14,346 nucleotides of DNA from an uncultured Mycoplasmatota bacterium (lineage in GTDB: Bacteria; Bacillota_I; Bacilli_A; RF39; UBA660), in the NCBI GenBank assembly GCA_946613765.1, contig CAMOFW010000011.1, positions 1 to 14,346 of the forward strand, read 5' to 3'. This document shows positions 13,055-14,346 of the stretch, piece by piece. A program made the position numbers and the translations under genes. The notes beneath the pieces are model-generated. The model was not told the DNA's origin. It saw nothing but the letters and a program-made list of their open reading frames with translations, and made no database searches. Position 1 is the stretch's first letter, and every line of letters begins with the position of its first letter.

Positions 13055-14346
13055 AATGTAAAGTAACCTGGTTTACCGTTTGTAGGATCATCTACTCTAG
13101 CGTATTCTTTATCAGTATGAGATGAATCATATGCAGTTCCTGCACCACCAACTAATTTAGTATCCTGTGAAAACATTGAACTACTTGATGTAACGTTTTC
13201 AATAGACCAACTATTTCCTATATAAATAGTTGTTAATTTACTCATTCCATTAAACATCGTTGACGTATTTTTTACATTTGATGTATCAAAGCTACTTAAA
13301 TCTAATGAAGATATATTACTCATACCAAAAAACATCCATGACATATCTTCTACTTTAGAAGTATCAAAGTGACTGACATCAATACTTTCTAATAAGTCTA
13401 AACTTGCAAACATACCAGACATATTTACTACATTTGAGGTGTCAAAATGACTGACATCTAAACTTGATAAGTTAATCATTCCATCAAACATTGATGACAT
13501 ATCTTCTACTTTTGATGTATCAAATGAACTAACATCTAAATTTGTTAGTGAATGAACTTCATTAAACATACCAGACATATTTTTAACATTAGATGTATTA
13601 AAATTTGAAATATCTAATTGTGTAACAGATCCTAATTCACTAAACATATAAGACATATTAATAACATTAGATGTATCAAAATTACTTACATTCAAATTAG
13701 TTAAGCTAGTCATTTCACCAAACATATATGACATATTTTCTACTCTTGATGTGTCAAAATAACTTACATCAAAAGTAGAAACTTTATATAAACCATTAAA
13801 CATATATGAAGAATCGCCACCTAAAAATATATTATCATTTTCACAATATATTTTTATTGTGCCACTATCAAACCAGGCATAGATTGGTTTATCTGATGTA
13901 GCATCTGCAACATCAATTGCATTATCACTTTCTAGCGGTGCAGTTAAACTTCTTTGAATTGCTGTTATTGAAGATACAGATGTATTAATGTCCGAATCAT
14001 CTTCACCAGCTAATGTCTTAATTGCAACATTAAAATCTGTACCACTAGCTAAAACTGCTTCACTATAATTTGGATTTAATGTAGTTGATACTACAACTTT
14101 TGATTCAAATATTTTATTAGCTGCTTGTTCTTTTGTTGAATCTTCATCTATCCATGCTTTTAGATTAAATGTTTTAGATGAATTAGCTTTCATTGATCCA
14201 GTAAATATAGTTTTTGATGAAGCAACATCATCATTAACATATGTAGATGAATCATTACTTTCAATTGAGCCTAATATCTTTGATGCTTTATTATCTAACT
14301 TTACTCTAACTGCATTTAAGTCCATAGTTGTAGTATTTAAAGTTTC
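13042..14346 (-). CDS. BspA-like 26-residue-repeat surface protein, 5' end outside window
   Basis: At least 434 residues with an open reading frame running off the right edge. An internal ATG at 14323-14325 has no ribosome site and no signal peptide follows it, so the true start is probably beyond the window. Numbering from that ATG: ~1-145 is an Asp/Ser/Thr-rich, probably beta-structured region (TFNLKAWIDEDST). PIYAWFDSGTIKIYCEND (~147-164) precedes the repeats. Seven tandem 26-residue repeats of the type FDTSNVxNMSxMFxxMxxLxxLDVSx span ~190-371 (DUF285/BspA type). A degenerate eighth repeat leads to the family's end, YDSSHTDKEYARVDDPTNGKPGYFT. There is no LPxTG anchor or C-terminal membrane helix. 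Such proteins are usually secreted or cell-surface proteins implicated in adhesion; the role here is inferred. Confidence 0.9.
   Translation of the reverse strand, partial: ETLNTTTMDLNAVRVKLDNKASKILGSIESNDSSTYVNDDVASSKTIFTGSMKANSSKTFNLKAWIDEDSTKEQAANKIFESKVVVSTTLNPNYSEAVLASGTDFNVAIKTLAGEDDSDINTSVSSITAIQRSLTAPLESDNAIDVADATSDKPIYAWFDSGTIKIYCENDNIFLGGDSSYMFNGLYKVSTFDVSYFDTSRVENMSYMFGEMTSLTNLNVSNFDTSNVINMSYMFSELGSVTQLDISNFNTSNVKNMSGMFNEVHSLTNLDVSSFDTSKVEDMSSMFDGMINLSSLDVSHFDTSNVVNMSGMFASLDLLESIDVSHFDTSKVEDMSWMFFGMSNISSLDLSSFDTSNVKNTSTMFNGMSKLTTIYIGNSWSIENVTSSSSMFSQDTKLVGGAGTAYDSSHTDKEYARVDDPTNGKPGYFTLKTS
13213..13758 (-). repeat. seven tandem 78-bp coding repeats
   Basis: The repeat core of the BspA-like gene: each 78-bp unit encodes one 26-residue repeat beginning F(D/N)TS(N/K/R)V. 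Units are diverged but keep FDTS, N/D-M-S and MF positions. Two units share KVEDMS and others share NV-NMS, suggesting partial duplications. Confidence 0.85.

Noticed and set aside
13213..13758. CRISPR-like or satellite array
   Set aside because: The 78-bp periodicity is in frame and encodes a known protein repeat; units are diverged and there are no spacers.

Overview
The window looks like chromosomal DNA of a very AT-rich, Gram-positive-type bacterium (Bacillota). A Bacilli or Mollicutes-related uncultured gut lineage is my best guess. This rests on the 16S fragment, the strong AGGAGG-type ribosome binding sites, the L10-leader attenuator, the cdaA-cdaR pair, a DUF402 nucleotidase and a BspA-type 26-residue-repeat surface protein. 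The assignment is an inference; no search was run. Nearly everything is on the minus strand, so the text follows transcription from high to low coordinates. The only plus-strand gene is a 67-residue membrane protein at 4635-4838.

Region by region: (a) 13042-14346 is the 3' part of a secreted BspA-like repeat protein that continues beyond the window. (b) 12981-10465 is the ribosomal stalk cluster: rplK-rplA behind a promoter and a structured leader that probably binds L1, then rplJ-rplL behind a perfect-consensus promoter, an L10 leader and a terminator/antiterminator switch. (c) 10372-7145 is pcrA (UvrD-family helicase) followed by two small paralogous genes of unknown function, closed by a terminator. 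(d) 7116-4852 is cdaA-cdaR, the membrane diadenylate cyclase and its YbbR regulator, ending at a bidirectional terminator shared with the convergent DUF378 gene. (e) 4551-3001 holds a GerS/YdcC-like lipoprotein and a small membrane-anchored protein with a probable thioredoxin-like fold. (f) 2948-1758 is an S41 C-terminal processing protease and 1697-1164 is a DUF402 nucleoside di/triphosphatase. (g) 1052-857 is an rRNA promoter and leader region feeding a 16S gene, of which only the 5' ~857 nt are in the window.

The genes are mostly housekeeping (translation, DNA repair, c-di-AMP signalling, envelope proteolysis). No mobile element, CRISPR array, tRNA or defence system was seen. The most unusual signals are: intrinsic terminators that repeatedly use the stop codon and last sense codons as part of the hairpin; complete absence of TGA as a stop; an S41 protease with a prepilin-like N-terminus; an acidic tail on L11; a DGG in place of DGA in CdaA; an enlarged V1 helix and a changed base in the EUB338 site of the 16S; and the unrecognised tandem paralogues behind pcrA.
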